DNA of 64,000 nucleotides from Typha latifolia (GCA_019914945.1 CM034108.1:1498001-1562000); one strand, 5' to 3'; numbered from the stretch's first letter, positions 14,905 to 28,100 are shown. A program made the numbers and translations. Notes: a model not told the origin generated them from the sequence alone.

Positions 14905-17900
14905 ATGAGGAATTTAATCAAGCACTTATCGTCGCTTTCCACTCCCTTTCATCTTCCTTCCCTTCGCTTTAAGTCCTCCAAAACTCGCCCGTCGCGCAAA
15001 ACCTCAGCCTCCAAAAATGCCAGCCTAAAGGAACCCAGCCCTCCTTCCCTCTACCAAACTATCACAGAGATAGTAGGAGTAAAAGACCAAGCAAATGATG
15101 ACTACTCCTCAAGTGTTTCACTCCCTAGAGAGGACAGAGACGTCCTTCCAAGGTGCACCCCTCCTGCTTGCCAAATTGCCCAAGAGAGTAAGAGTATTTC
15201 AGATGCTAAGCAGCCGAGATTCCAAAAAGCTGTTTCAGAACAAACCCATGTGGGCAGTTGCCATCCTGTAGATGTTAGCCCAATTGTACAGAAAGTTACA
15301 GAGATCGTGAGGGCGGAGAACCGTGGAATTTGCATGGAGCACCGGTTAAACAAGTTGGGTTTGTCGTTCAGCTCGGAGATTGTAGAGAATGTTCTAAAGA
15401 GGTGCTTCAAGGTGGGCCACCTGGCTCTTCGATTCTTCAATTGGGTGAAGCTCCAACCGGACTTTTGCCACACGACGCAGACTTATAATACCATGATATA
15501 CATAGCTGGTGAGGCCGAAAATTTTGATTTGGTGGAGAAGTTGATGGAAGAAATGGATGATGAGTTGTGTTCAAAGGACATCAAGACATGGACGATTGTA
15601 ATCTCACATTATGGGAAGGCTGGACATGTAGGCAAGACTCTCCGAACCTTTGATTTAATGAAGAAATCAGGCTGTGAACTAGACAGTAGAGTGTACAAAA
15701 CAATCCTTCGAGCTTTGTGTAATGCAAGGAAGTCTGAGTTGGCAATGGAGTTCTACAAAGAAATGGTCTCTAAAAATATGCCAGTTGATGTCCACCAATA
15801 CCAAATGCTCATGAGTTGCTTGGTTAGATCAGATGATACAGAATCCATTAGGTTAGTGAGAGATGACATGATTGAAATTGCCATGGTCTCAGAGAGCAAG
15901 GCTTATATGCAAACCTTGAAGAGTTTTTGCAGTTCAGGGAATATCAAAGAAGCCCTACAGGTATTTGAGGAGATGAAGAAGAAAAATATTTTGGTTGACA
16001 CCGAAGCCTATGAAATCGTGTTGAGAGGATTTTGTAGAGCTGGAAGGATGATTGATGCTAAAGAGTTCGTGGACAGCATGAAGAACAATTCATCTGTGGA
16101 CATCAAGGATTATGGATTTCTCATTGATGGGTTCTTAAGGGAAGGTGACTTCACAAAGGCACTAGAGTTGTTACATGATATGAAAGAGTCTGGATGCCTG
16201 CCGATGCTATCTTCTTATACTCAGATTATGCAGCATCTCTTCAGGTCTGATCAATACAGAAAAGCCTGTGAGCTGTATGAGGATATGATAAAAAGTGGTA
16301 TAGAACCTGATATCGTGGCGATTACAGCTGTGGTTGCTGGTCATGTTCGTCATGGGCATATATCTGAAGCATGGAGTGTTTTTGAGGGCATGAAGAAGAA
16401 AGGCTTGAGGCCCACATGGAAGGCTTACACAGTGTTTATCAAGGAACTTTGTAAGGCTTCTAAACCCAGAGAGGCTTTGAAGCTTCTAAAAGAAATGTCA
16501 CATTCTAATTTAAATGCCACAGATGAAATTTTTCGTTTAGTTATAACATCACTCAATAGAAATTGTGATTTAGAGAAAGTTAAGGAAGTGGAAAAGATAA
16601 TGAGATTATTTAAAGTTGATAGCCTGGAAAATGAACAGATTCACCAGGAAATTGATCATATTTCTGATGAAGATCACAAGGTTTCAAGTCCCTCATTCCC
16701 TGAGGACATCAACACCATTCAAACAACAAATGGATTTAAAGAAAAAGATCTTAAAGGAATATCCAGAACTCTATCATCTTCAAATGACTGGAGGTCAAAG
16801 CAAGAAGATTTGGAGAGGAGCATGATTCATTTTACACCAGAGATTGTAGAGGCTATTCTGAAGAATTGTCAGAGACACAGTCGAGCTGCTTTGATTTTTT
16901 TTTCATGGATAGGGAAACAACCTGGTTACAAGCACACTGCAGAAACCTACAACATGGCCATTAAACTTGCTGGTAGCGCAAAAGATTTCAAGCACATGAG
17001 ACATCTCTATCAAGAAATGAGGAGAAAGGACTGCCCTGTGACATCGAACACGTGGACTATCATTATAGCTCAATATGGTCAAGCAGGACTGACAGAGCTT
17101 GCTCTGAAAACATTTAAGGAGATGAAGAGTGAAGGTTATCAGCCAAATGGTAGTACTTATAAATATATGATAGTGTTCCTATGTGGCAAGAAGGGTCGAA
17201 AGATAGATGACGCCATCAAGATATTCCAAGAAATGAGCCATGCTGGATATATGCCAGATAGAGAGATGGTCGAAGTCTATCTTTCTTCACTATGTGAACT
17301 GGGAAAGATAGAGGAAGCTAGAAGATCAGTTATATCTCTTTGTAAAAGAGGATTCACAACACAGCTTGGTTTTTCATTGCTCATTAAGTCATTATGCAGA
17401 GCAAGGAGAATAGAGGAAGCTCTCACTTTGGTAAACGAGATTGACAAAATTGGATGCACCTTAGATCAGTATATCTATGGCAGTATCGTCCATGCATTAT
17501 TAAGAGGCGGTCACTTGGAAGAGGCCTTAAACAAGTTGGAAGAAATGAAAAATGTAGGTCTTCCACAAACTACCCATATACAAACTGCTCTAATCGTTCA
17601 TTTCTGCCGAGAGAAAGAGATCGGAAAGGCAGTAGAAATATTTAAGAATATGAGAGAAAATGGCTGTGAGCCAACAGTTGTTACTTATTCGGCGTTGATT
17701 CGTGGTTACATGAACATGGGTATGATTTCAGATGCATGGAGTATCTTTCAGCGCATGAAACTGAAAGGCCCATATCCTGACTTTGAAACTTATTCAATGT
17801 TCATGACATGTCTTTGCAAAGCAGGCAGGTCTGAAGATGGATTGCAACTTCTCCATGAAATGTTAGATAGTGAAATCATTCCCAGTGCAATTAATTTCAG

Positions 17901-18003
17901 AACTGTCTTTTGTGGTCTAAATAGAGAAGGCAAACATGATTTAGCTCATTCTGTACTCCAAACAAAATGGTTGTTGAAAAGAGAGAGAATGTTCTTGAGT
18001 TGA
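14905..18003 (+). CDS. P-class PPR protein, mitochondrial (At5g06400-like)
   Basis: Intronless gene for 1032 residues. The first in-frame ATG is at 14905. It opens a basic, Ser-rich leader (RNLIKHLSSLSTPFHLPSLR, then FKSSKTRPSRK), which is a likely mitochondrial presequence. The rest is made of 35-residue PPR units typical of the P class, such as TYNTMIYIAGEAENFDLVEK, TWTIVISHYGKAGHVGK and TYSALIRGYMNMGMISDAWS. Two PPR arrays are split by a Ser/Asp-rich linker coded at about 16600-16810. Each array is preceded by a matching cap (SSEIVENVLKRC near 15374; TPEIVEAILKNC near 16837). Length and the two-block plan resemble what I recall of Arabidopsis At5g06400. P-class PPRs bind organelle RNA and guide its processing, stability or translation; the target here is unknown. 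No E or DYW domain is present. Its promoter is shared with the divergent neighbour. Confidence 0.92.
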   Translation: MRNLIKHLSSLSTPFHLPSLRFKSSKTRPSRKTSASKNASLKEPSPPSLYQTITEIVGVKDQANDDYSSSVSLPREDRDVLPRCTPPACQIAQESKSISDAKQPRFQKAVSEQTHVGSCHPVDVSPIVQKVTEIVRAENRGICMEHRLNKLGLSFSSEIVENVLKRCFKVGHLALRFFNWVKLQPDFCHTTQTYNTMIYIAGEAENFDLVEKLMEEMDDELCSKDIKTWTIVISHYGKAGHVGKTLRTFDLMKKSGCELDSRVYKTILRALCNARKSELAMEFYKEMVSKNMPVDVHQYQMLMSCLVRSDDTESIRLVRDDMIEIAMVSESKAYMQTLKSFCSSGNIKEALQVFEEMKKKNILVDTEAYEIVLRGFCRAGRMIDAKEFVDSMKNNSSVDIKDYGFLIDGFLREGDFTKALELLHDMKESGCLPMLSSYTQIMQHLFRSDQYRKACELYEDMIKSGIEPDIVAITAVVAGHVRHGHISEAWSVFEGMKKKGLRPTWKAYTVFIKELCKASKPREALKLLKEMSHSNLNATDEIFRLVITSLNRNCDLEKVKEVEKIMRLFKVDSLENEQIHQEIDHISDEDHKVSSPSFPEDINTIQTTNGFKEKDLKGISRTLSSSNDWRSKQEDLERSMIHFTPEIVEAILKNCQRHSRAALIFFSWIGKQPGYKHTAETYNMAIKLAGSAKDFKHMRHLYQEMRRKDCPVTSNTWTIIIAQYGQAGLTELALKTFKEMKSEGYQPNGSTYKYMIVFLCGKKGRKIDDAIKIFQEMSHAGYMPDREMVEVYLSSLCELGKIEEARRSVISLCKRGFTTQLGFSLLIKSLCRARRIEEALTLVNEIDKIGCTLDQYIYGSIVHALLRGGHLEEALNKLEEMKNVGLPQTTHIQTALIVHFCREKEIGKAVEIFKNMRENGCEPTVVTYSALIRGYMNMGMISDAWSIFQRMKLKGPYPDFETYSMFMTCLCKAGRSEDGLQLLHEMLDSEIIPSAINFRTVFCGLNREGKHDLAHSVLQTKWLLKRERMFLS

Positions 18004-19168
18004 TATTATGCATTTTCGTTGAGAAGCTCCTCAGTCTCCAACTCTTAACATATTCTGATTCTGCTGATAAAATTTGTCACTCGTGAGATTGCAGTGTTCT
18101 ACTCCCACTCCCAGTTGGATAATCCAATTACTAAATGAAATTCTGATGTTTTCCTGGCTCTGTAACCGAATATTGTCAGATTTGGAAGTAGAACATGTAT
18201 CAAAAGTTTCCGAGGATTTCTGAGGATAATAAGTACTTCGAAAGATTGAGATTATGAGAATGTGATCAAAAGCATTATTCGGTAATAATTTAATAAACAA
18301 TAAATAGATCCACAATAACCAGGTATTTGGGTGGTTCCCATGCAACGTCTGAGAAATCTTAAAAGAGGAAGTATTCAAAGATTTTCCTTTCTTAATAAAG
18401 TAACAAATCTTGCTGCAAGATTCCTTGTCATATGTTGACAAATATACCCCTCAGTCCATATACAATCTCGGCCGTCCAATCCTCTCCTGCTGCTCATCGA
18501 GCGGGCGCACGAAAATTTTCGTCCCCGCCAACCACCCATCTAATTCAAAACCTTTTTCCCCGCATGCGCGCGACGCCCAAATTTTACCGCACCGCGCATA
18601 GAGGCCGTAAAATAAAAACCCCAAATCCCGATACTAAATTACACCCAACTCCAAACCAGCACTGTCCGTCCGATCCTTTCAATCTCGAAATCCTGACCGT
18701 CTGATCAGTTCCGTGCTTTCTATATTCAACTTGCTCGATGGGAGGTGGTAAGCATACTGGTAGTCATCCCATCGCGTCGCAAAAAGGGTCCAAATCTTAG
18801 TTACACCGGAGTGTGTACTCGAAATAAGACCCAGCGACGAAGCCACGAGGAAAGCCAGAAAGGTACACCTTTGTTCGCATATTCGCGTAAGTTTTAAGTG
18901 ATTGGTGCGTTGAGGAGATATACGTACTTTATACGCAGGATAGAAGCTATACGACGGCGGATACTATACGCGAGTTTCGCGACCTCCCTCTCCATCTTAT
19001 TCTCCCAACCCTCTCTTCGACCTACACTTTCGCTCTCTTTTCCTCTCAACTGCGCGAGGGAGAACCCAAACCCCGAGCGTTTCTTCTCCCTCTCGATTCC
19101 ACCTCTCTCTCTCTCTCGCTCTCCTCTCTATCTCTCCTCGCTTAGCTTAGCTTCGCTTCGCTTCTTCC
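18004..19168. other. intergenic and NUP1 promoter/5' leader
   Basis: Holds the PPR 3' UTR and then a more GC-rich promoter and leader for NUP1. Pyrimidine-rich sequence is found at about 18975-19168, and short CTTAG/CTTCG repeats come just before the ATG. Open frames here look like chance products. Confidence 0.5.
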
Positions 19169-22100
19169 ATGGCGACGGGGGCCTACGAAGGGGGAGGAAT
19201 CGGGGGCAAGATCCGGAGGCGTCCAGCGAGGGCGTCGGTGACGCCGTACCACAGGCCGGTGGAGGCGGCTCGAGGACTTAGGGTTCCGGCGGTGTCCGGC
19301 GGTAACGGGTGGTTGTCGAAGGTAGTGGATCCCGCGTCGCGATTCATCGCGAGTGGTGCCTCCAGGCTCTTCTCCTCCGTATTCCGCAAGCGGCTTCCGG
19401 CGCCGCCGCAGGCGACTCCAGGTTGGGATTTCCCCTTGATTCTAGCCGCTTGTTGTGCTGTTTCGGTGGTTGGGTTCGATTAGGGTTTTTTGTGGTTGGC
19501 TAGGGTTTTTGGTATAGCTATGTATATTTGGTTGATTCTCTGATCTTCGGTCTACTGGAGGCATTGCTTTTAATTTAAATTTGCTTCATGTGTTTGTTTG
19601 CTTGCTTGCTTGAAATATTACTGGAATTGTTTGGAACTTATTTGATGATTTCTGGGAGAGATTAATTTCACCTCTCTGACAAAAAAGGATAAAACTTTGT
19701 GAGAAATGTAATCCTTTTGGTCCTCGAGCTGGCCTTCAAGTTATTTTTCCTTTTTAAATATTTTCTTACTCTTTTTTAAATTATTTTCCATGCTAAGCTT
19801 TCTTTATTACTCTTTTCCTTTTTAAACTTTTTATGATGGAGATAGTTTCCTAAGATATTGCTGAATGGGGAAATGATTTATGTAATCGACCAATTAATTG
19901 GACATAAACCTCTACCGTTATTTTCTTCGTTATGTTCCAGAACCCTGGGTGATCTTTTAGCTACTTTCAGTTTCTGCAATATCTCAAATTTTTTATCAAA
20001 TGTATAGTCTCTGATTCATTATGCTTACAGGGCAAAATCTCCAGTCCAATCAGGAAGCATGCTTCACGCTTACAGGGCAAAATCATCTGTCTAATCAAGA
20101 AGAAGGCATTGGCCGTGCAGGGCAAAATCATCAGTCTAATCAAGAAGAAGGCATTGCCCTTACTGGGCAAAATCTTCAGTCCAATCAGGAATCTCCTGGA
20201 ATTACTTATTTGGTAAGTAGAGATAATTAAATGAATTTAGATAATGTATTTATTTATGAGTTTGAAAATTACCACAGATATTGATATCTTTCCTTAGCAT
20301 AATCCAGTACGCTTTTCTTTATGGGTGCTATTTTTATTCGTTCCTTTTCATCCAAGGCACTACTTTGCAAATTAATCTCATTGAGTTGTAATTGCAATAT
20401 TGCATAAATGTTTTTCAATGGGTTCTGGATGACCTGTTTTGGGCCTTCTTTGTACATTATATCTATGCTCCTGGTTTAGACATATAGCAAATTTGTTTGG
20501 AAAGGTGTGTAACCTTCATTTGCTTTTTCACCACTATAGAATTTCCTGCTTTGCACTGAGAATGACTGGTTGTAAACCAAATTTACTTCATTATTTGATT
20601 TCCTTAAAAGGACAATTGGCAGGTTTCTAAACAGATTTTAATGGTTAACCCTTTCCACTTCTAAGAAGTTATTACACTGTTATCATTGATCATATTGTCT
20701 CACAACTTTGTGGGAGTGACGAATCTTACATCAACATACTCAAGAGTCTTGACTTCACATGCATAGCAAAATATGTTCTAGAGTACAGGAAGCATGATAT
20801 ATTAGTGTCATTTCTTTGTTAAAGAGAGAATTGCATCGTTAAGCTTTCTGGAATTTTAGTGTAGATTGTGTGTGAATCTAAGCAAAACCTAGGAGGTCCT
20901 TTATATGATGTTGCTTGCATTGTTAGTGTACACCATCTGAATCTTATAGTCAAATCTGTCAGAGAAGCGTTAGAAGCCTCTAATTGGGTATACATTATTT
21001 TCCATCCTGATGAGCATCATTGCTATCGTGGCTAACTTCCTTGTGTAATGCAACTTAGCGTCTCATGAACCCATTATCTAGCACCTTAATCAGAATTCAG
21101 AAGAGGTTGTTCTATTTCTTGCTGCCCCTAGTTTATTTTTCTGGCCTCTTTGTCTCTCTTTTCTGGTAAATGTTCTCACATTGTGGGGGTAACTTTTCTC
21201 AGGTATTATTGTGGCTTTAGAATTTCTTCACAGATGTGTAGAAGGTGCATCTTATATTAGAGAGGAATGATTTATCTTCTCTCATCATCAGAAAATCTTG
21301 ATTCTTATGAATTCGACTCTAAATTTTTGTTCTCTTGGGCATTATTGAATATGAGGTGAACTTTTTTCAGTTAACATTAGAATTAAATACAGCCTTATGT
21401 TTGAAGACGTAGTATTGAATTATGAGGCTGATAAGCATGGATGCAATTGTGTTTCCTATTTGAGTGGCAGATGTATATCTAGGTAGTGTTCCACCACCTG
21501 ACATTATTAATGTTCTTCATGGGTCTGTTTAAGAACTTGGTTGCTCTTGCTTTATCATTGGCATTCCAACCATTTATGTCATACTCTTTAAACTACCGGG
21601 CAGTTGAGTTCAGCGCAAACGTGCAAGCTATGTATCTGCTAATCTGCTAATTGATTTTAAGACTCTCTTTCTTCCCTGTGATAAATCTTTGTTTTCTTGA
21701 CAATAAAAGGGCCTGGTTTCATCTTTCCGTTCCCAACCGTGTAAAGTCTTTATTCTTGATTTGTTCTTCACATCATTTTTCTAAGCTTGTATACTTGATT
21801 TGTTTTTTACATTATATATTTTCTGTAATGCTGTTTGGAATTGTTACATGCAGAAGCCATCATCTGAAGTTTTGGATAGTGGGGCTATGGATGGAAACAA
21901 CCTCACAAGTGCTTCTGATGACAAGAGTATCTCCGAATTTGAGCAGTTATTGAAGCATAAGACATTTACAAGGAAAGTATCTGCAGTAGTTTTCTTCACA
22001 ATCTTCTAGATTATAATCTTTCTTATAAGTATCTATGCAACATTAATACTGCTAAGTTATTATTTCCAAATTAATAGTGCTAAGTATATGAATGTTAAAC

Positions 22101-25100
22101 ATCTCATGATACCATCTGTCCAGCTGAAATTTTTTTTGGGAGGTGGGATCCTTGTACGAGCTTTCTGATTTAGAAAACCTCCTCTCAGATCCTCTTTTCT
22201 CGATCCCCTTTTGCTATCTTCGTACTTTGCTTAATAATTTCAAGTTCTAAGGCTTCTTTCGTTACATACTTAGTACTGCTTTTACATCTCTACTTACTTT
22301 TTGCCAAGTTTTGCTTAGAATCAATTCAGTGGGGTATTAATTTGTCTGTCATCTTCTTTCCCTATCTCTTCTATTTTCCTTTTGTTTTAAATTTTTTATA
22401 TACTTCAATCCTTTTGTTTGTTATCTTGTCAATTAGGATGAACTTTATCTAACGGTCTGTTATTATTATTATTATACAGGGCTGAGTTTGACCATTTGAC
22501 AGAATTATTGCGCTCAAGAACTGTTGAATCAAATGTGTCATATCCAGCTCCCAATAATGTGATCAAGGATGCATTAAATGTTTCGGCAGGTGAATTACAT
22601 GGAAAGTTCTTACATCCTGGAGGCAGTGCAGCTGTAAGAGACTAATATTTTGAAATGTATATGGGATCCATATAGATAACAACTTGTTAATGCTTCTTAA
22701 ATATCTGAAAGCTTCTTGCCTAGATATTGATGAGTTATGGTCAATAAGATAACTTAAGATTAACATACCTGATGTTGATGCACAATCGTCGGCACTATTC
22801 CAATTTCTCTTGTTTACTTTCCCAGACCCCAGGAATCAATAACATTCCTCAGTCATGTGTATATGCCAATTTGATAAACATAGTTAGGAGCTATCACTTA
22901 TGATCAAGCAACACTATAGAATATGTGATTTATATGTTTCAGATGCCTTTCTAGAGTATTGAATCAGTATAATCTAAAAAGGAAATCTAGGACTTTTGTA
23001 CAGACTATATATTAGTTTACATTCTCTTTATATCTGAAGTTTTTCTATGCTTAGTTTCCAGTAGTCCTCTTGATTGTTCCGGTTTAGCTCCATTGTTCAT
23101 ATCGTTACTGACCATATATTGCAGATTCCTGAGGAGGAATCTGCTTCGCCTGCCGAACTTGCAAAAGCATATATGGGTGCTAGATCTTTAAAAGGTTCCC
23201 CTTCACCTATTAGTTTGCGGAGCCGTGTGTTTCATGAGGGCACGGCAGGTGCAAGCAGTGAAGTGTATGCAACAAAATTATCTGGGGCATCACTTGTTCC
23301 AAGATCAACCATACGCACTTCTGGACTTCCTGAGGTTTCTGAAAATGGCTATATGACTCCAAAATCTCGAGGAAGATCGGCAATTTATAGGATGTCTCGT
23401 TCTCCATATTTTAAGGTCTACTACTTTATTTCCTCTAGCTGCGCTTCTTTACTAGGTTCTTTCCTAGTATGTGAGCTTCTTTCCCTTTTCGGCTTACCAG
23501 GCTTGAAAGTGAAAGAAGTTCCACTATGCAGAACCTCAGAGAACTATTGTAAATAAAATTATAAAAATAGGCTTGGATAAAAGGTTTGATTAATTTTGTT
23601 TTGTTGTTGTATAGGCTTCACCTTCTTCCAAAGATGTCTATGCAGTCCCATGGTCAACTTATCAGACACCACCAACAAGTATGGTTTCTAGTGGCAGGCA
23701 GGTAGGCATTCTTCAATCCTAAAGCTAACGTCATTTGTCTTATTTGAAGAATCTATAGTTGTGTGCCTTACATTATGCACATGTATTTTCTTTCATGTAC
23801 ATATAATCAGTAACACATGTATGCATATATAAAAAAAGTTAAGGCTCAGAACCGAACAAGGGCAATGAATTAACGGAAGAGAAAGTTAAGCAGAAGAGCT
23901 CGTGAAATTTGTCTCTCAAACTGGGTGCCCCTCCATGTCATATGAAAATAGGTGTCCAGCCTCATGTAACAAGTGAGCTAGCTAGAGTCTGTTAGAAGGC
24001 TTTCAACGCAACATATGCAATATACAATGTATATATAAGAGGAGCTTCCTATTTGGCTAGCACTTTAACCCCTAACATTCAATTTTAAGTAACGTGGCTA
24101 CAACTATATGCATGTGGTGGGTCCCCTTACAGTTATATACATATAGATAACCATTTTAGAATTTGTTGATATCCTAATCATAGCCCATAACTTGTTGTCG
24201 CAGCAGATGCATGACTATCTTTTTGGCAACTTAAATTCTTAACTAGATAATTTTTTAATAGATGAAAGAATGTCATATTTTTGTGAAAACATATTTTGGC
24301 AATTTTTGTTCATTGCATCTTTTATGGAACATCGACTATGTTTTGACCATCTTGAGCTCTACATTATATTTGCAGGAATTAATTGATATGGATCTTGCAA
24401 AATGATATTTGATCTTTGACTTTTGATAATACTAGTTGTTGCTCTTGACCTAATGTTAAATATGTATTACATAGTTGGTGCACGAGGAGTCCAATGCCTG
24501 TCTGAACTTTTAGTCTATTTCCATGCTCTACTTTTTTAGAGCTTTATGACATCATATTTACTTCAATAAGGACATGATTGTGAGCGCCTATGTACAATAT
24601 AAGAAGAAGAAAAAGTTTGGATCTTATGTGATCCCTTCTGTTTTTACAAATAATGAAATCTTAATATTATAGAATGCTAAAAAAATAATGCCATTACCTG
24701 TTATTTACTAGGTTTATAGCAAATGGCTTCACTTGGTATGATGGTAAGGCTTGTCCTCAAATCCAAGAGGTCATGGGCTAAGTCTTGACAACAACCTCCG
24801 CAAAAGCATCGTACATCTCCCCTCCCTATAACCCTATTAGGTGGGAGCTTCGTGCACTGGGATGTCCCATTTTATGTTCTATAACAATGCATGGCATTTT
24901 CTTGCTTGATAATGTAGGAGTTATGGGACAAGCTTGTTTTGCTACTTAATGTTAAATAACTGATTTCCCTAAATCTTTAGCTTTTCCATGAACTAATTAC
25001 TTAAATAATGTATATCACCAAGTGCTGACTTTGGACCCTGAAAGCATATATATATTGTGTAATTTTCAGAATCTCCACTTATTTAGATTCAATGTCCATT

Positions 25101-28100
25101 TGTTTGACCTTTTTGAGAGTCCAAAGTAAATTATCATAAGTATGTTGCCATTCTCTATTTGTCTATTAGCTTGCGATTTAGAGAAAATTATCCAACAATC
25201 AATTTAGCGACCTAACTTCATGTATTATCAGAAAAGGGCAAATGAACTCATGTCGACACTACCAAGTCCTTGAGCATAAGCATCTATCTGTGTTTTATTT
25301 CCAAGTAGAAAAATCTGTGCTTGCAAAAATGTGACCATTTTCTTATAGAATGAGAAATAGAAATTAGTATATCATTTTCAAGAAGGAAAATAATGCAGGG
25401 AATGACATTAATGCACATTTCTAGCAGGCCTTGAAACGGCGAAGTGCTGTTTTGGACAGCGAAATTGGATCTGTTGGACCTATTCGCAGAATTCGCCAGA
25501 AGGCTATCATGGTATCTCCATCAAAGGAGACTCATCCATATCATCATGAAAATAAAGGTGGAGATAATGGAATACATAATGATAGTGTTCCTTCTATACC
25601 ATCCCAATCAACTGAGATGGGCAGAAAAATACTAAGGCAGCTTGATAAGCTAGCGCCTTCACCTAAGGAGAAATCATCTGACCCAAAGGACTTCTCGAGA
25701 AATGAAGCACCTTCTAAGTCAACACAAGTTTTGTCACTAGGACATGAACCCAGGAGGATGAAAGATGGTGGTCCGTCCCGGAGTATAAATGTTCTGACAA
25801 GTAGTTTGGACCTTGCTAGCAGTTCCTCTCTTCTGGACATCAGAGAGTCTCTCTCTGGAAAGCAAGATAAGATGAAAGAAAAATATATTTCAGAACATGC
25901 TGTACCACGAGTTTTAACATCTCAATACTCTGGTGTTGATGCCATCAAATCTACCCCTAGTGTTAGCCTTGGCAAGTCTGATATTGATGAACTTCCAAAT
26001 TCTGCTGCCGTTCCACTGGGAGAGAAGCGAGGCTTTCAAATGATTGTCCCAGAGGTATGGTAATATTTGTTTGATAGATATTTGATTCTGTTTTGAATTC
26101 CTATTGAGGATTATCTCCTCTCTTCAGTAAGGTTTATCTCTCGTTGCATGTTTTGATGTATATTTATTTCTTTTTGCATTTAAAGGACACTCTTGAGTTG
26201 GATGATGATAGTAATATTCTGAGAGAGGCTTCTATTCCAGTAAACATTGTAGTCAATAAACTTGAGCCAAAGATATCAGGAAAGAGGGTTGAGTCAAAGA
26301 TACCAGAGAAGAAGGTCGTGATGTATGAAACAGCAAATGCAGAGAGGGCTCAGATGCCATTGCCCAAAACCTTGCCTTTATCTAGTTCAATTTTGTTCAG
26401 TGAGGCTGACAAGAAGTCTTCAGTTAGCCCTGCTCATGTTGATAATACCGTTGGTTTTACATTCAATGGCGCATCTGCTCCTAGCACTTATTCACAGCCA
26501 GCTCCTACGCCTAGTATTCCAGGACCATCACCAGATGCACCAGTTAAAGAAAGTGAACACGATGCTGGTTCAGGTTTTACTTTTGGCTTCAAGCAATTCC
26601 CTACATCTACATTTCTGCCAACCACCACCAAAGCTGACATGAAAGCTGGTACAAGGTTAGAACCATAACTTTATGAATAAGCATGGTTTACTATTATTTG
26701 AAAATATCCATTATCTCAGAAGTCATAGATTGCTTTCTATTTCCTATACTTTTAATAAGGGGCTCTTTGAAGAATTTCAAGGCAACTATTGAGTATTTTT
26801 TCCCTGGGACATTCACGATTTTAGTGTGTTAAAAAATTAGAAGTGTTTTTTGGTAAAATCCTAAATTTTCTATAAATTAGATCTTTTGCTAACATGGATT
26901 TGGTGAAGTACTATTACTTTGGATGTTTACTTGTGATAATTTTAGGCAGAGGCAATGATCTTAGAATTGAGGAAAAGCAACAATTTTAATCTTTTCTTAC
27001 TCATTGTAAATATGCATTTGTTTGCTGAATGCTAATTTTGCTTTGGTATATTCATGCTAATTTCCCATATTTAACTATCATTTGAAACCTTCGATTTTAT
27101 GCTTCAGCAATATTGGCGAATCGAATAGATTGGATGATTCAACTTCAGATAAAGGTGCTGAAAAGCGGAAAACAAGAGATCTGTCGCAATCATCTGAAAA
27201 TGTTGTTTCCTCAGCAGCATTGTCATCAGTTACCGCTCCTGTTCTTGCTTTTGGTTCTTCTACCTCTCCAAGCTTAACCAATGGTTCATTGAATTCTTCG
27301 TCACCTATATTTTCGTTTTCTGCTGCCTCAGTTGTGCCATCTTCTGAGAGACCTGCCAATACATTATTCTCAACCAGCATGGCTGGCATTACCAGTTCCT
27401 CTGGTCTGTCTACCATACCTGCAGTTCCAGTATTTCCTACAGTTCCTGCATTTCAATTTGGATCTAGTACTTCGGTGGGTTCTCAAATGACAACTTTGCC
27501 ATCAGATAAACCTGTTGCTACAAATATGGAAACAAAAGCACCTAAACTACCATCATTTGGCATAGATAGTGCTACCAATGTAGGTACATCTGCAGTTTTA
27601 AACTCAGGTGCCAGAAGTTCAACAGACCTCACTACTTCATATAATGGTTCCTCTGCTGCAGCAGCATCATCTGCAATTTCGAGCACAGGAAGCAGTTTGG
27701 GTGCTTCAACAGTACCAACTTTATTTTCAAGCTTAGCTGGTGGCCAATCTGCTCCTGCACCATCATTGATGTTTTCAAGAACAGGTAACAGCATTTTTGG
27801 GTTCAGTGCTTCAGCCCACTCTTCTAGTTCAAGCTCTTCTGTTGCTTGTAATGGTTCACAGACAGCTGTTAACTTTGGCACCTCTACTGAGGCAGTCTTT
27901 GGAAATCAGTCATCTAAATCTGGAACTGGGATCCAGCAGTTGTCAGAGAGTTCAGTAAGCCAGCTTAGTTCATCTGCCTCACCAACATTTGGACTGGGGA
28001 GTTCCTCATCTGGTTTTGGTGCTTCACTGTTTGGATCAGCAACTATGGTTTCCCAACCTTTTAGTTCAAGCTCTGGATTTTCTTTTTCTGCCAGTGCTGG

